Source: Eopsaltria australis
Lineage: Eukaryota > Chordata > Aves > Passeriformes > Petroicidae
NCBI GenBank assembly: GCA_034509425.1
Contig: JAVTVJ010001733.1
Coordinates: forward strand, 1 to 64,000
Direction of reading: 5' to 3'
DNA length: 64,000 nucleotides
The notes beneath the pieces were generated by a model. That model saw only the letters and a list, made by a program, of their open reading frames with translations. It searched no databases and had not been told where the DNA came from. Shown one piece after another: positions 23,862 to 34,707 of this stretch; within the stretch, counting starts at the first letter, position 1, and each line of letters opens with the position of its first letter. The translations under genes and the position numbers were made by a program.

Positions 23862-24636
23862 TGGTTGCATGATGCACAGAGGGAATGTTTCCTTTGAACA
23901 TCCAGTGTAGGACAGGCAATCGTGGTGCCAAGAGGAGACATGCTTCTGTCCCAATAACTTCCGAGGCCGCTCGAACCCCCTCATAAGCTGCTAGTATTTC
24001 TTTTTCAGTTGGAGTATAGTGGGCTTCTGATCCTCTGTAACTCCTGCTCCAGAATCCTAATGGCCGACCTCGGGTTTCTCCTGCAGTCCTCTGCCAGAGG
24101 CTCCAGGTGAGGTGCTGCTCCCCAGCTGCAGTGTAGAGTATATTTTGCACATCTGGTCCTGTCCGAACAGGCCCAAGAGCCACCGCACGAGCTATTTCTT
24201 GTTTGATTTGCTCAGAGGCCTGTTTCTGCTCAAGGCCCCACTTGAAGTCATTCTTCTTCTGGGTCACTCGATAGAGGGGGCCCACAAGTTGACTATAGCC
24301 TGGAATGTGCATTCTCCAGAATCCTAAAAGGCCCAGGAAAGCTTGTGTTTCTTTCTTAGTAACTGGTGGAGACATATTGGCAATTTTGTCAATAACCTCT
24401 GTAGGCACATGACCGCGCCCATCCTGCCATTTTATTCCTAGAAACTGGATTTCCTGTGCAGGCCCCTTCACCTTACTTTGTTTTATGGCAAGACCAGCTT
24501 TCAGAAGAATTTGGATTATTTTCTTCCCTTTTTCAAAAACTTCTCCTGCTGTATCACCCCACACAATGATATCATCAATATATTGCAGGTGTTCTGGAGC
24601 TCCACCCTGTTCCAGAGCAGCCTGGATCAGGCCATG
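23862..24636 (-). pseudogene. pol: ERVL1 pol middle: RT palm YIDD, thumb and connection
   Basis: Carries the reverse transcriptase active site YIDD at 24582-24571 (minus), then the thumb and connection segments, including LGFWSRSYRGSEAHYTP. It is in frame with the upstream RT segment but separated from it by a TGA at 24639-24637. ERVL2 has TGC at the same codon, so this stop is private to ERVL1. The downstream end is cut by the solo LTR. Confidence 0.82.
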
Positions 24637-25441
24637 TCAGATGGTGGGGCTGTGTCTCCACCCCTGGGGCAGTCGGTTCCAGGTGTACTGGACACCCCTC
24701 CAAGTGAAAGCAAATTGTGGCCTGCACTCTGTCGCCAGAGGGATTGAGAAAAATGCATTAGCTATGTCAATCGTGGCATACCATTTGGGTGCTTTTGACT
24801 CTAGCTCATATTGGAGGTCCAACATGTCTGGTACAGCAGCACTTAGAGGTGGTGTGACTTCATTCAGGCCCCGATAGTCCACTGTCAGCCGCCATTTCCC
24901 ATTTGACTTCCACACTGGCCATATGGGGCTGTTGAAGGGTGAGCGGGTCCTGCTGATAACTCCATGGCTCTCCAGTCGACGAATTAGTTCATGGATAGGA
25001 GTCACGGAGTCCCGGTTGGTACGATACTGCCTCCAGTGCACTGTCCTGGTAGCAATCGGTACTTGTTGATCTTCCACCTGCAGCAATCCTACGATGAAGG
25101 GATCTTCTGAGCGGCCAGGCAGGGTGGATAACTGTTTGATCTTCTCTGTATTCACCGCAGCTACGCCAAAGGCCCATCGATATCCTTTTGGATCCTTAAA
25201 ATACTCTCTCCTGAGGTAGTCGATGCCAAGGATGCAAGGGGCCTCTGGGCCAGTCACGATGGGGTGCCTTTGCCATCTGTCCCCTGTTAAGCTCACCTCA
25301 GCTTTTATTACCAACAAGTCCTGGCATCCCCCTGTCACTCCAGAGATCCAGATGGCTTCTGCACTCTTGTGCCTCGATGGCATCAGTGTACACTGTGCAC
25401 CGGTATCCACTAAAGCTTTGTACTTCTGTGGATCTGATGTG
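24637..25441 (-). pseudogene. pol: ERVL1 protease and reverse transcriptase N-part
   Basis: Starts in a retropepsin whose catalytic motif reads VDTGAQCTLM and continues into reverse transcriptase fingers and palm, with WRLTVDYRGLNEV, YATIDIANAFFSIPL and LPQGW. It ends at a TGA (24639-24637) just before YIDD. Its beginning is cut at 25441-25446 by ERV3; the missing upstream part is the gag segment at 32734 and beyond. Confidence 0.82.
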
Positions 25442-25445
25442 CCAG

Positions 25446-25873
25446 TGATGCCTTAGGTTTTAACTTCTTATTTTTCTACATCAGGACTGCTCTAAAACTC
25501 CATAAATTGTCATCTAGTGTTCTGTTACTGTCATTTAGACGAAACAATTTCTCTCGGGGCTGGAGTTTCAAGGGCATACTGTTTTTTCCAAAAGCCCAAA
25601 ATGTAAACACCCATGGACAGCAGCGAAGAGAAGAAGAGAACAAGCTGGGGATGGGACTTCAAGACCCGAAACTGTAATTGGACAATGGGTTTCTGATATG
25701 CAGATGAACCAAAGGTATATCTGTCCCAAAAACACGTGCTAGGTGTCCATTTTGGGTGTAGTCTCTGAGAGACTCTTGCATGGCCCAAAGTGTACCTTGT
25801 TTTAATAAATACTTCTTTTATTCTTTTAACTCTGTCCAGCTTCTGTTTCAGGTCAGCCTTTTGTAAGGCATCA
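25446..25873 (+). repeat. ERV3 5' LTR
   Basis: 428 bp, TGATGCC...GGCATCA, with AATAAA at 25804-25809. It differs from the 3' LTR only by A/G in the GAAGARGGAAC-like stretch and T/C in GGTTTYYGATA. Confidence 0.94.
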
Positions 25874-25877
25874 GAAT

Positions 25878-25895
25878 TGGCGACTCTGGTGGGAC
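25878..25895 (+). other. ERV3 primer binding site
   Basis: TGGCGACTCTGGTGGGAC lies four bases after the 5' LTR. TGGCGAC is the 3'-end complement of several tRNA-Arg species, so an Arg primer is likely. The exact isoacceptor cannot be fixed here. Confidence 0.65.
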
Positions 25896-26366
25896 GGGAG
25901 GCTTCTGAAAAACCCCTGGACCCCAGAGGAAATCCAGCCCCCGCCCCCGCCCCCACTCTTCACCAGCACGGGAAGAGGAGGCTTCGACCACAGTCCAGAC
26001 GGTATCAGAGCCGAAGGATCCTTGGACCTCACTCAGAGGCACGTGAGTAACGGAATAAAAGCAGTATTCTGTTTGTTTTAGTCTGTGAGGGAGGGGTTCA
26101 AGAGATCGTTGATCTCTTAGAGTTTGTTTAGCATCTTTGGGGCTCAATAAAGTGTCCCAAGGGGGCTGTGGCAGACTTGCCACTTCCCCCTCTGGTTGTT
26201 TTAGCTCGTGAGAGCTTAGTGCTGCAGCTGCAGCAATTTGGCTTGGAGCCAAGGGTGGGGCAGCGGCTTAAGCTACTGCCTGCTGGCACCAAGCTCGGGA
26301 GTTCGAATCCCCCTCCTTCTTGTTTGCGTTGCTACCTGCTTAGTGTATCATTTATAACTACTCACG

Positions 26367-26633
26367 ATGGGTTGCAACTTTTCTTGTTCAGATGATGCTC
26401 AAATACCTAAAGATTCACCATTAGATCTAGTCTTAGAAAACTGGCAAAAATTAACCGGGACGATCAAACAGTTTACAAAACCTGAGATTATACGGTTGTC
26501 TAAAACCATTTGGCCAACTTTTAATTTAAAAGACTATCAAAGGTGGCCTAAACTTGGTAGCTTGGATGAAGAACTGATACTGGATTTAACATCTCGCCTG
26601 TGTGAATGGCACTATTTCCAGGAAACTGAGTGA
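26367..26633 (+). pseudogene. gag: ERV3 gag N-part: matrix
   Basis: 88-residue frame starting MGCNFSC, a myristoylation-type start. It continues with a gammaretroviral-like matrix core (segments RLSKTIWPTF and RWPKLGSLDEELIL) that has a recognisable counterpart in ERV4. It ends at a TGA (26631-26633), and gag continues in the -1 frame from 26630. A small indel or a stop plus shift therefore separates matrix from the rest. An equivalent GAG-TGA is present at the matching place in ERV4. Confidence 0.75.
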
Positions 26634-28582
26634 GATTCTTTTTAGTTATAGCTCAAGATGAGCAGCTGCAGAAACCTAAATCACAGTACGTGTTGTTCTT
26701 AAGGAAAAAAGAGAAAAAGAGTGAAGGGAAACCGCCCATATTAAATCCGGTGTGCAGTAACAAAGACGAAGCAGAGTCAGATCTGGTAGCACCGGCACTA
26801 AGAGCTAATCCAGCGCCGGCCCCGGGGGGGGGGCCCAGCCACGGCCGGCCCAGGGGCTGCTCTAGCCCCGGCGGGGGGGGGAGCCCAAGCCCAGGCCGTT
26901 CTGGGTGCGCAAGCAGCGGCGGTGCCGGCGGAGCCGGCCGCCCCTGCCCCCCCGCCATGTCTGCCCCGCCGGTGCCCACGTCTTCTGCGCATGCGCACGC
27001 CGCGACCGCCCCGGCCCCGCCCCCTCTACAGCCACCGTTCCAATCAGGGGCAGGGGAGGGGGAGAGGGGAGTCGCAGCTTCCACAGAATCCCTGTCAGTG
27101 AAGAAGGAAGAATACTGCCTTTGCCGATCAAAGAAGATGCAAGCCCCTGTGCCGCCTCCCCCTTGGGAGCCGGAGCCGCCTGCGCTTTGCCCCTGCTCTC
27201 AGGAGGCCTCCCCCTTCTTCGCAACCCCGCGTGCGCCTTGGTGGGAGGGGCCAGGGGGAGGGGAATGCCAGCGGGTGCAGCCAACGGCACCACCCCTGGA
27301 GGTGGGGCCGAGGGGCAGAGCTTTCTACCGAGAGGGCAGAGAGGGCACCTCCTACAGGGAGAGCCGAGCCCCTCCCGCTCTCAGGCCTGTGAGCTGCCAT
27401 AGCAACGTCGCGCGCCGAGGAGCTGGCTCAGGGGATGACGTCATCAAAGCAAGCAACCCGGCCGTAAGCGCTGTACGCCGCAGCAGATCTTGGGCTGCGA
27501 TTCCTAAGATTAGAACTGATCCAGGTAAATTTAACACAGCTGATTCACAATCGGATAGCTCTCCCTCTGATAGCTCTTCTGAAGAGGAAGATGAAATCTT
27601 AGCTGCCCTAAGCAGGCGAAGGAAGGGAAGGATAGCCCGAAGGGCCATACGAGAACTCAGTCCTGTGGCAAAACGTACTAGATCAAAAAAGGAAAAAAGA
27701 GAAGAACCAGTTCTACAAGCCCCATTACAGCAAGCAGTTAGCAACCAAGGGCCAATATATGTAAAGGTTCCATACTCCCTTATTGAGTTGGAACAGTGGA
27801 AAACCACTGTAGGACAGTATAAAGAAAACCCAGATAAGGTTGCCAAGCTAGTGGATAGAGCTATTAGCACACAAAACCCTGACTGGACAGATCTGAACTC
27901 TATGTTAGATACATTGCTTGATCCCACTGAAAGGCAAATGGTTAATAATGCTATTACAACATCGTTAGAATCAGGCATAGCAAATGGATCGATCCAAGGT
28001 ACGGTTGCTGAAATATATCCTTTAAGTGATCCTAACTGGGATCCAAACATCCCAGAGCAGATGGCAAGACTAAAACGGTATCAAAATCTCATAGTATATG
28101 GGTTAAAACATGGGGTCCCTAAAGCTCTAAATTGGTCAAAGCTTTACGCAGTACAGCAAAACTATGACGAATCACCCACTGATTTTTTTAATAGGTTGAG
28201 AGAAACTGCTATCAAATATACAAATCTAGATCCTGATTCAGCTGATGGAAAAGCACATCTAGTCCTCTTGTTTATGGGTCAAGCAGCAGATGATATAAGA
28301 AGGAAGCTACAGAAGTTAGAGGGGGTTCGAGACATAGATAGAATGCTAGAAGTAGCCTGGAGAGTATATCGAGACAGGGGCTCAAATGAAGGAGTTAGAC
28401 GACAACCTAGCAAAAGGGCAATCCAAGAAAAGTCATCCAAGAAAACTTCCCCTACAGACAAAGATCAGTGTGCCTATTGTAAAAAGTGGGGACATTGGAA
28501 AAATGATTGTCCCATGTTGAAGCAAAAGTCCCCAGTTCCCCAGCTCCCGATCGAACAAGGCTCGGGTTCATGCTCAGAATGA
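26630..28582 (+). CDS. gag: ERV3 gag main part: Pro-rich domain, capsid, nucleocapsid
   Basis: Long open frame without its own proper start; it is the continuation of gag after the matrix break. The first third is a very GC-rich, Pro/Ala/Gly-rich p12-like region (about 26800-27420). The capsid (about 27750-28400) is of the gammaretroviral p30 type, with YKENPDKVAKL and the homology segment ESPTDFFNRLRETA. One zinc knuckle, CX2CX4HX4C, lies at 28469-28510. It ends at TGA 28580-28582, after which pro-pol continues in the same frame. Confidence 0.82.
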   Translation: MRFFLVIAQDEQLQKPKSQYVLFLRKKEKKSEGKPPILNPVCSNKDEAESDLVAPALRANPAPAPGGGPSHGRPRGCSSPGGGGSPSPGRSGCASSGGAGGAGRPCPPAMSAPPVPTSSAHAHAATAPAPPPLQPPFQSGAGEGERGVAASTESLSVKKEEYCLCRSKKMQAPVPPPPWEPEPPALCPCSQEASPFFATPRAPWWEGPGGGECQRVQPTAPPLEVGPRGRAFYREGREGTSYRESRAPPALRPVSCHSNVARRGAGSGDDVIKASNPAVSAVRRSRSWAAIPKIRTDPGKFNTADSQSDSSPSDSSSEEEDEILAALSRRRKGRIARRAIRELSPVAKRTRSKKEKREEPVLQAPLQQAVSNQGPIYVKVPYSLIELEQWKTTVGQYKENPDKVAKLVDRAISTQNPDWTDLNSMLDTLLDPTERQMVNNAITTSLESGIANGSIQGTVAEIYPLSDPNWDPNIPEQMARLKRYQNLIVYGLKHGVPKALNWSKLYAVQQNYDESPTDFFNRLRETAIKYTNLDPDSADGKAHLVLLFMGQAADDIRRKLQKLEGVRDIDRMLEVAWRVYRDRGSNEGVRRQPSKRAIQEKSSKKTSPTDKDQCAYCKKWGHWKNDCPMLKQKSPVPQLPIEQGSGSCSE

Positions 28583-28604
28583 TGGGAACCGAAGGCTTCT
28601 TCCC
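28580..28604 (+). promoter_or_regulatory. Candidate gag-pol readthrough signal: TGA plus hairpin
   Basis: A single in-frame TGA separates gag and pol. It is followed one base later by a potential stem GGGAA...TTCCC (28584-28588 with 28600-28604) with an inner GA/TC pair and a CC bulge. Gammaretroviruses make Gag-Pol by suppressing one stop before a downstream RNA structure. Here the stop is TGA rather than the more usual TAG. Confidence 0.5.
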
Positions 28605-31600
28605 CAGCAGAACCTTTGGTTATAGCTAAGCTGGGGTCAGATAACATCGAATTTTTGGTAGATACTGGAGCAGCATTTTCCGTACTAAATACCATGGAAG
28701 GGAAACTGAGTCAAAACACTGTACATGTTGTTGGGGCGACAGGGGTAAGCGAAACACGGCCTTTCTTCCAACCTTTAAAATTCAAATTGGGCAAACACTG
28801 GGTAACTCATCAATTCCTTTACATGCCTAACTCCCCTAAACCATTATTAGGGAGAGATTTGCTAGAGAAATTAGAAGCAGAAATTAAATTCAAAAAGGGG
28901 AAGGGAATACAAGTTGTAATTCCTGAATCTAAATTTGTCGAAGTTGCTGCACTTTTCATACAGGACAAACGTGGTGAAATCCCCATTGAAGTTGAAAAAG
29001 CTGTCAATCCAATAGCATGGGCCAGTGATATCCCAGGAAGATCCAAACAAGCAGAGCCTGTGAGTATTACTCTCAAACCAGGAGCCACACCGGTAAGGAA
29101 AAAACAATACACTTTGAAATTAGAAAGTCGTAAAGGATTAGCACCCATAATTGAAAAATTCCTCCACCATGGGTTATTAGTGCAATGTGAGTCCAGATTT
29201 AATACCCCCATACTTGCTATTAAGAAAGCAGATGGTAAGAGCTATCGATTAGTTCAAGATCTGAGAGCAATTAACAGAATCACTGAAGACATACACCCTG
29301 TTGTGGCAAACCCATATACCCTTTTGACTGCACTGACAGACGAATTAGGGTGGTTTACTGTGATAGACCTGAAGGATGCCTTTTTCTGCATTCCTGTGCA
29401 TAAAAACAGCCAAGAGCTTTTTGCTTTTGAGTGGGAGAATCCTGAGACAGGGAGGAAAAGTCAACTTACTTGGACTGTCTTGCCCCAGGGGTACAAGAAC
29501 AGTCCCACAGTGTTTGGAAATCAGCTAGCAAAGGAACTAGAGGACTGGAAAAGACAGGAGCCAGAAGGGGTTATTCTTCAATATGTGGATGATATCCTGA
29601 TTGCGGCTAAAACCAGAGATGACTGCATTAAATTTACCATCAGTTTATTAAACTTTTTGGGACTGAGTGGGTACAGAGTTTCTAAAGACAAAGCACAGAT
29701 TGCCAAAGAAGCAGTAATTTACTTGGGGCTCGAGATCTTTCGTGGACATCGACAGCTCAGCAAAGAACGGAAAGAAGCCATCTGTCAACTCCCAGAGCCC
29801 CGCACTGTGAGGGAGATGCAAGCTTTCCTGGGAATGGTAGGTTGGTGTCGTTTGTGGATAGCAAATTATGGACTGCTGGTAAAACCCCTATATGGAGCAT
29901 TAAAAGCAGCTGAAAATGGAATTATCATATAGACAGAAAATACAAGGGCAGCTTTTAAACAGCTGAAACACTTCCTAATGTCAGCTCCAGCACTGGGATT
30001 GCCAGACTTAACTAAATCTTTTGAACTGTTTACTTATGAAAGATTGAATGTTGCCTTAGGGGTACTAGCTCAGCGCCTCGAGAACCAACGGAGAGCTGTG
30101 GCTTACTTTTCCAAACAGCTAGACAATGTTGCCCAAGGGTGGCCAGGGTGTTTGAAAGCCGTGGCAGCTACTGTCATCTTGATCCAAGAGGCCCGAAAAC
30201 TCACCCTTGGATGGCACATTGTAGTGTATGTACCCCATGCTGTAGCAGCTGTGCTCGAGCAAAAGGGGGGACATTGGCTGTCCAGCAACCGGATGCTTAA
30301 ATATCAATCATTGTTACTAGAACAGGATGATGTCACCTTAAAAACAACTTCTGTTGTTAATCCTGCCATGTTTCTGTCTTCCACGCTAACTGACAATGTC
30401 CCTGAGCATGATTGTTTGCAGACAATAGAAGAGGTCTACTCCAGCCGAACAGATCTGAAGGATGTGCCCCTAGACAATCCAGACTGGGAGCTTTTTACAG
30501 ACGAGAGCAGCTTTATGAGAAATGGTAAAAGGATGACAGGCTATGCAGTGACCACTCAAGACAAGGTAATTGAGGCGAAGGCCCTGCCAGCAGATGTGTC
30601 ATCACAGAAAGCTGAGCTGATTGCACTGACAAGGGCCCTGGACCTGAGTGAAGGGAAGAAGGTAAATATATGGACTGACTCTAAATATGCGTTTAGTGTC
30701 GTCCATGCCCATGGAGCCATCTGGAAAGAAAGAGGACTGCTGAACGCTCAAGGTAATCAAGTTAAACACGCTGAACAAATACTTGCCCTCTTGGAGAGCG
30801 TTAGAAAACCCACAGAAGTAGCTATTATGCACTGCAGGGGTCACCAAAAAGGGAAAACCACTCCAGAATTGGGAAATCGCTTTGCTGACAAAGCGGCAAA
30901 AGGAGTTGCAGAAAAAGGTATCCTTGCAATAATTCCCAAAAAGGAAGTTAACTTATCAGGGATCATCCCAAAGTATGATCAAGCAGATCAGAAGCTTATT
31001 AAATCTCTCAAGGCTGAGATCACAGAAGGTGGGTGGGCTGTCACACCAACAAATCAAGTTGTAGTCCCACCCCTGATTCTTCGAGAGCTAGCTCAGAGAG
31101 AACATGAAAACACACATTTTGGGACTGAAAACCTTCTAAAACATCTAAAAAAGGTAGTAATAGGAAGAAGAATGACTGAAATTGTACAAACAGTAGTAAG
31201 CAAATGTGAAGTTTGCTGCAAAAACAACCCTGATACAAGGAAAAGAGTTGTGTTAGGAGTAACAAAAGCAGGGGATCTTCCTGGAGATTACTGGCAAATA
31301 GATTTTGCTGAATTACCACGTAGAGAGAGATACCGGTACATACTGGTATTGGTTGACACTTTTAGTGGATGGCCCGAAGCTTACCCTTGTCGCACTAACA
31401 CAGCCAAAGAAGTGGTAAAGATTTTGCTCAATCATATAATTCCAAGGTTCGGGGTTCCCCTGGGAATGTCATCGGATAGGGGACCACACTTTGTTGCCAC
31501 AGTAATTAAAGAAATCAGTCAGATTTTGGGAATTACTTGGGATCTGCATACACCTTATAGACCCCAAGCGAGTGGTAAAGTTGAACGTATGAATGGAACC

Positions 31601-32104
31601 CTTAAAACACAAATTAGCAAAATTTGTCAAGAAACATCTATGACATGGGTTCAAGCCCTGCCTATAGCTTTACTAAGGATCCGCATACAGCCAAGGCGGA
31701 GGGATAACATCAGTCCCTATGAAATACTTTATGGTAGGCCATACCAGATTCCACACATTCCAGGGGAAATTCATATAAAAGGTAAACTTGATTTGCAGAG
31801 ATATCTAATGGCTTTAGGTTCCACTTTGCAGAAGCTCCAGAATTACATCGTGCTATCCGGACCCATCGGACTGGACACACCTGCACATCTGTTCCAACCT
31901 GGAGACTGGGTCTATATCAAGTGGTGGGACAATGAACCTCTACAAGCTAAGTGGAAAGGACCATTCCAAGTCCTGCTGACTACCCTCACTGCAGTCAAAG
32001 TCTCTGGCAAAGGACCCTGGATCCACTACTCCAGAGTTAAGAAAGCTTCTGCTCCTGAAACAACTGAGAAAACAAAGAGTGATGCAGAAGAGAGCGTGAT
32101 TTAA
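28583..32104 (+). pseudogene. pol: ERV3 pro-pol, one nonsense codon
   Basis: In frame with gag. The protease has VDTGAAFSVL (Asp codon 28661-28663). Reverse transcriptase has LPQGYKNSP and YVDD at 29582-29593. RNase H reads FTDESSF, where the usual Gly after TD is Glu, then KAELIAL and WTDSKYAF. Integrase has a CEVC zinc half and the catalytic residues in WQIDFAELP, SSDRGPHF and PQASGKVERMNG, plus a complete C-domain. The only break is TAG at 29930-29932 between reverse transcriptase and RNase H; both sides are open. At about 0.5% LTR divergence this is close to an intact polymerase. Confidence 0.87.
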
Positions 32105-32193
32105 ATAATGCTTCAGTGCTTAAAGAACTGCTCATAGTAATCATAGTCACAATTCTTCTATATCTACTGTTGTTAAATATTTACTGTTATTAA
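32104..32193 (+). pseudogene. env: ERV3 env remnant: transmembrane tail
   Basis: A 29-codon stretch directly after the pol stop reads as a hydrophobic segment (ELLIVIIVTILLYLLLLNIY) ending in TAA. It has the look of the Env membrane anchor with everything upstream deleted. It has no start codon of its own. Chance hydrophobicity in AT-rich DNA is the alternative. Confidence 0.45.
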
Positions 32194-32289
32194 GTGTATA
32201 TTATTAATAGATTATTAATCTAGATTATTAATAGATAGTAGGTATTTAGAATAGAGACTTGACAAGGTAGAAGCCTTGTCAAGCCTCTA

Positions 32290-32301
32290 AAAGGGGGGAA
32301 A
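32290..32301 (+). other. ERV3 polypurine tract
   Basis: AAAAGGGGGGAAA-type run directly before TGATGCC of the 3' LTR. Confidence 0.85.
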
Positions 32302-32729
32302 TGATGCCTTAGGTTTTAACTTCTTATTTTTCTACATCAGGACTGCTCTAAAACTCCATAAATTGTCATCTAGTGTTCTGTTACTGTCATTTAGACGAAA
32401 CAATTTCTCTCGGGGCTGGAGTTTCAAGGGCATACTGTTTTTTCCAAAAGCCCAAAATGTAAACACCCATGGACAGCAGCGAAGAGAAGAAGGGAACAAG
32501 CTGGGGATGGGACTTCAAGACCCGAAACTGTAATTGGACAATGGGTTTCCGATATGCAGATGAACCAAAGGTATATCTGTCCCAAAAACACGTGCTAGGT
32601 GTCCATTTTGGGTGTAGTCTCTGAGAGACTCTTGCATGGCCCAAAGTGTACCTTGTTTTAATAAATACTTCTTTTATTCTTTTAACTCTGTCCAGCTTCT
32701 GTTTCAGGTCAGCCTTTTGTAAGGCATCA
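32302..32729 (+). repeat. ERV3 3' LTR
   Basis: 428 bp, with AATAAA at 32660-32665, followed by the CCAG duplication and then ERVL1 gag sequence on the minus strand. Confidence 0.94.
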
Positions 32730-32733
32730 CCAG

Positions 32734-33823
32734 ACCATCGAATCCACACTGTCCAGTATACCCGGTCATCCCTTTCCTCCTCCTGGCCGGAGGCAGGGAC
32801 CCTCTATTCCTGTTCCTGGTCAGAGTATTCACTGTCTGACCTTTGTGATGCCAAATCAGAAGTTCCCTCCTCAGGACTGTAGGAAACAGTTTTAGCTTTC
32901 TTATATCTGGGAAATCGCTGATTGTCTTCTGGTCTCTCTGTGGTAACTACACTGACAGTCTTCTTGGGTGGCCCCTTCTTAACAAGTCTCTTCCCCCTCA
33001 GTTCTCGGACCCGGGTGCTCAGCTTAGAGGTGGGTTCACCATCCCATTTCCTCATGTCCTCTCCATGCTAACGCAGAAAAAACCAGAGCTCGTTACGTGG
33101 CCTGTTCTTGGGGATTCCTTTCCCTCTGACTGGGGTTGGAGAGGAGTGATCTCTTGGGCTGCCTCTAAAAGTTGGGGTGGTGGCTCACAGGGATGAGGGG
33201 GCACCCAGAGTTTCTTCTACATTTAGAAGCCAGGCAGACGCCAACTCTACAGTTGGTGTATCCATTTTTGGGTAATAAAGTGCCACCAAGCTGCTGGAAT
33301 ATGATGCCAGGGCACCTTGAATCACCTTCCTCCACATGGCAAGTGTACAAGGGATATCCTCTGCATCTATGGTGACGCTATCATCCTTTAGATCACTATA
33401 GACAATTTCCAGCACTGCTAATTCTCTCAAGTACTGGATACCTTCATCCACATTGGTCCACTTCCCTGGGGACTTTACAAGATCTTCCTTAAAAGGATAT
33501 CTTGCCTTCACACTTGAAAGAAGCCGTCTCCAGAGGCTACAAGTTGCTCCTTTCTTTGCAAGTCCTCTTTCAATTTCCCGATCCCTAGCAAGGGATCCCA
33601 GCTGTTGGGCTTCATGACCTTCTAACTGCTGACTATCGGCCCCATTATCCCAGCATCGCAGCAGCCATGCAGGAATCCTCTCACCTGACTGGCGGCTGTA
33701 ATCCTTTCGCATGTCTCGAAGTTCGGATGGGGTCAGGGACCGAGTAACTTCGGTCTCCTGTTTAATCTGCCTCACTCCCTTCGATTCCTTTGCTGAGGGA
33801 CCTGCCTCTTGATCTAGCCCCAT

Positions 33824-33854
<31 letters not shown>

Positions 33855-34549
33855 GTTATTAATCAGCCTGAAACTTGCCTTGTCCTTTTTTTTTTTTTTT
33901 TCACTACTGGGGCAATTAATGCAGTTGTTGTGATTTGGGTTCCTATCTCAGACATAGTTGTTAGGGTTTGTATCCCTGCCTCAGCCACAGTTGTAGTTTG
34001 TGTCCCTGTCTCAGCTATAGTGCCATCAGATGCAGTTTGAGTTCCTGCCTCAACCACAGTCCTCTGAGAATATTGAACAGAAGCCCGGTAAGCCCAGGCC
34101 AGCCCCCAGCACAGGGCGAGAAGCTGCTCACATTCCTGGGAGTAAACGAGGCACCCTTCTGTCAGCCGACGGGCCAGTTTGTTAGGGTTATTTACCTCTT
34201 CAGGAGTAAACTCCCAGGCAACGGGAGGTGATAACCGCCCTAGGAACCTGCCCAAATCCCTCCATATGCCTTTCCACCCAGGAACTGGGTACCTCAGGGC
34301 AGATTTTAACAGTGCCTCACCCAAGGGTCGTTTCCTTCTGTACCAGGGAGATGACAATTTCCATGAATTCCATAAGGTAACAACAGTGTTGGCTAAAATT
34401 ATTAATAATATCAGGAAGCTTATATAAGGGTTGGCAATAATCACAGGAGCCTGCTGTAAAAGATCATCCATACTCAAATTCAACCAGGGCAGAGAGAAGG
34501 AGTTATATTCATTCACAGTCATTGTTTGTTTCAACATGTTCCCAAACAT
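32734..34549 (-). pseudogene. gag: ERVL1 gag with hydrophobic N-terminal segment, broken
   Basis: Starts at the ATG ending at 34549. Residues about 36-60 form a hydrophobic stretch (ISFLILLIILANTVVTLW) followed by a basic YRRKR at 70-74, unusual for Gag. Four repeats around GTQT/GIQT/GTQI follow (about 34070-33900), then poly-Lys coded by an A run and poly-Glu coded by a GAA run. One TGA at 33865-33863 splits them, and the frame reopens from 33823. The next 213-residue segment, down to 33185, is capsid-like in position. Later stops break the C-terminal part (an open piece remains at 33055-32804), which is Lys/Arg-rich. ERV3 cuts the gag-pro boundary. Confidence 0.72.
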
Positions 34550-34680
34550 AGCAAAACAAAGATAAGCAGTGTGGCAGCTGAAGGCCGTATGCCACGCAGG
34601 AGTTTACTACTTGAGAGCTGCTATTGGTAATTACTAGAGCATGCAATATATGTATATATATATAAAAATGCCTTTATCTC

Positions 34681-34699
34681 GCCCCACATTCGGGCGCCA
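34681..34699 (-). other. ERVL1 primer binding site, tRNA-Lys-like
   Basis: On the minus strand TGGCGCCCGAATGTGGGGC lies eight bases after the 5' LTR. It resembles lysine-tRNA primer sites (TGGCGCCC core) and not the leucine site for which mammalian ERVL is named. Confidence 0.6.
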
Positions 34700-34707
34700 A
34701 AAGAGAC

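Larger units (their letters stand above)
25446..32729 (+). mobile_element. ERV3: young gammaretrovirus-like provirus nested in ERVL1, env lost
   Basis: 7284 bp with LTRs of 428 bp each that differ at only two positions, ends TGATGCC/GGCATCA (perfect 7-bp inverted repeat) and a 4-bp duplication CCAG (25442-25445, 32730-32733). It has an Arg-type PBS, a leader with a GTGAGT donor at 26043-26048, gag, in-frame gag-TGA-pol and a YVDD polymerase. Only an env tail remains. Four-base duplications, a single zinc knuckle and a single-stop gag-pol boundary all fit gammaretrovirus-like elements. Confidence 0.93.

Noticed and set aside
26620..26640. Programmed -1 frameshift between ERV3 matrix and the rest of gag
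   Set aside because: The new frame opens only at 26630, directly at the stop, and no phased slippery heptamer precedes it; a mutation is simpler.
26653..27400. Several frames open on both strands in the ERV3 GC-rich gag region
   Set aside because: GC-rich low-complexity sequence lacks stops by chance; only the frame continuing into capsid is gag.
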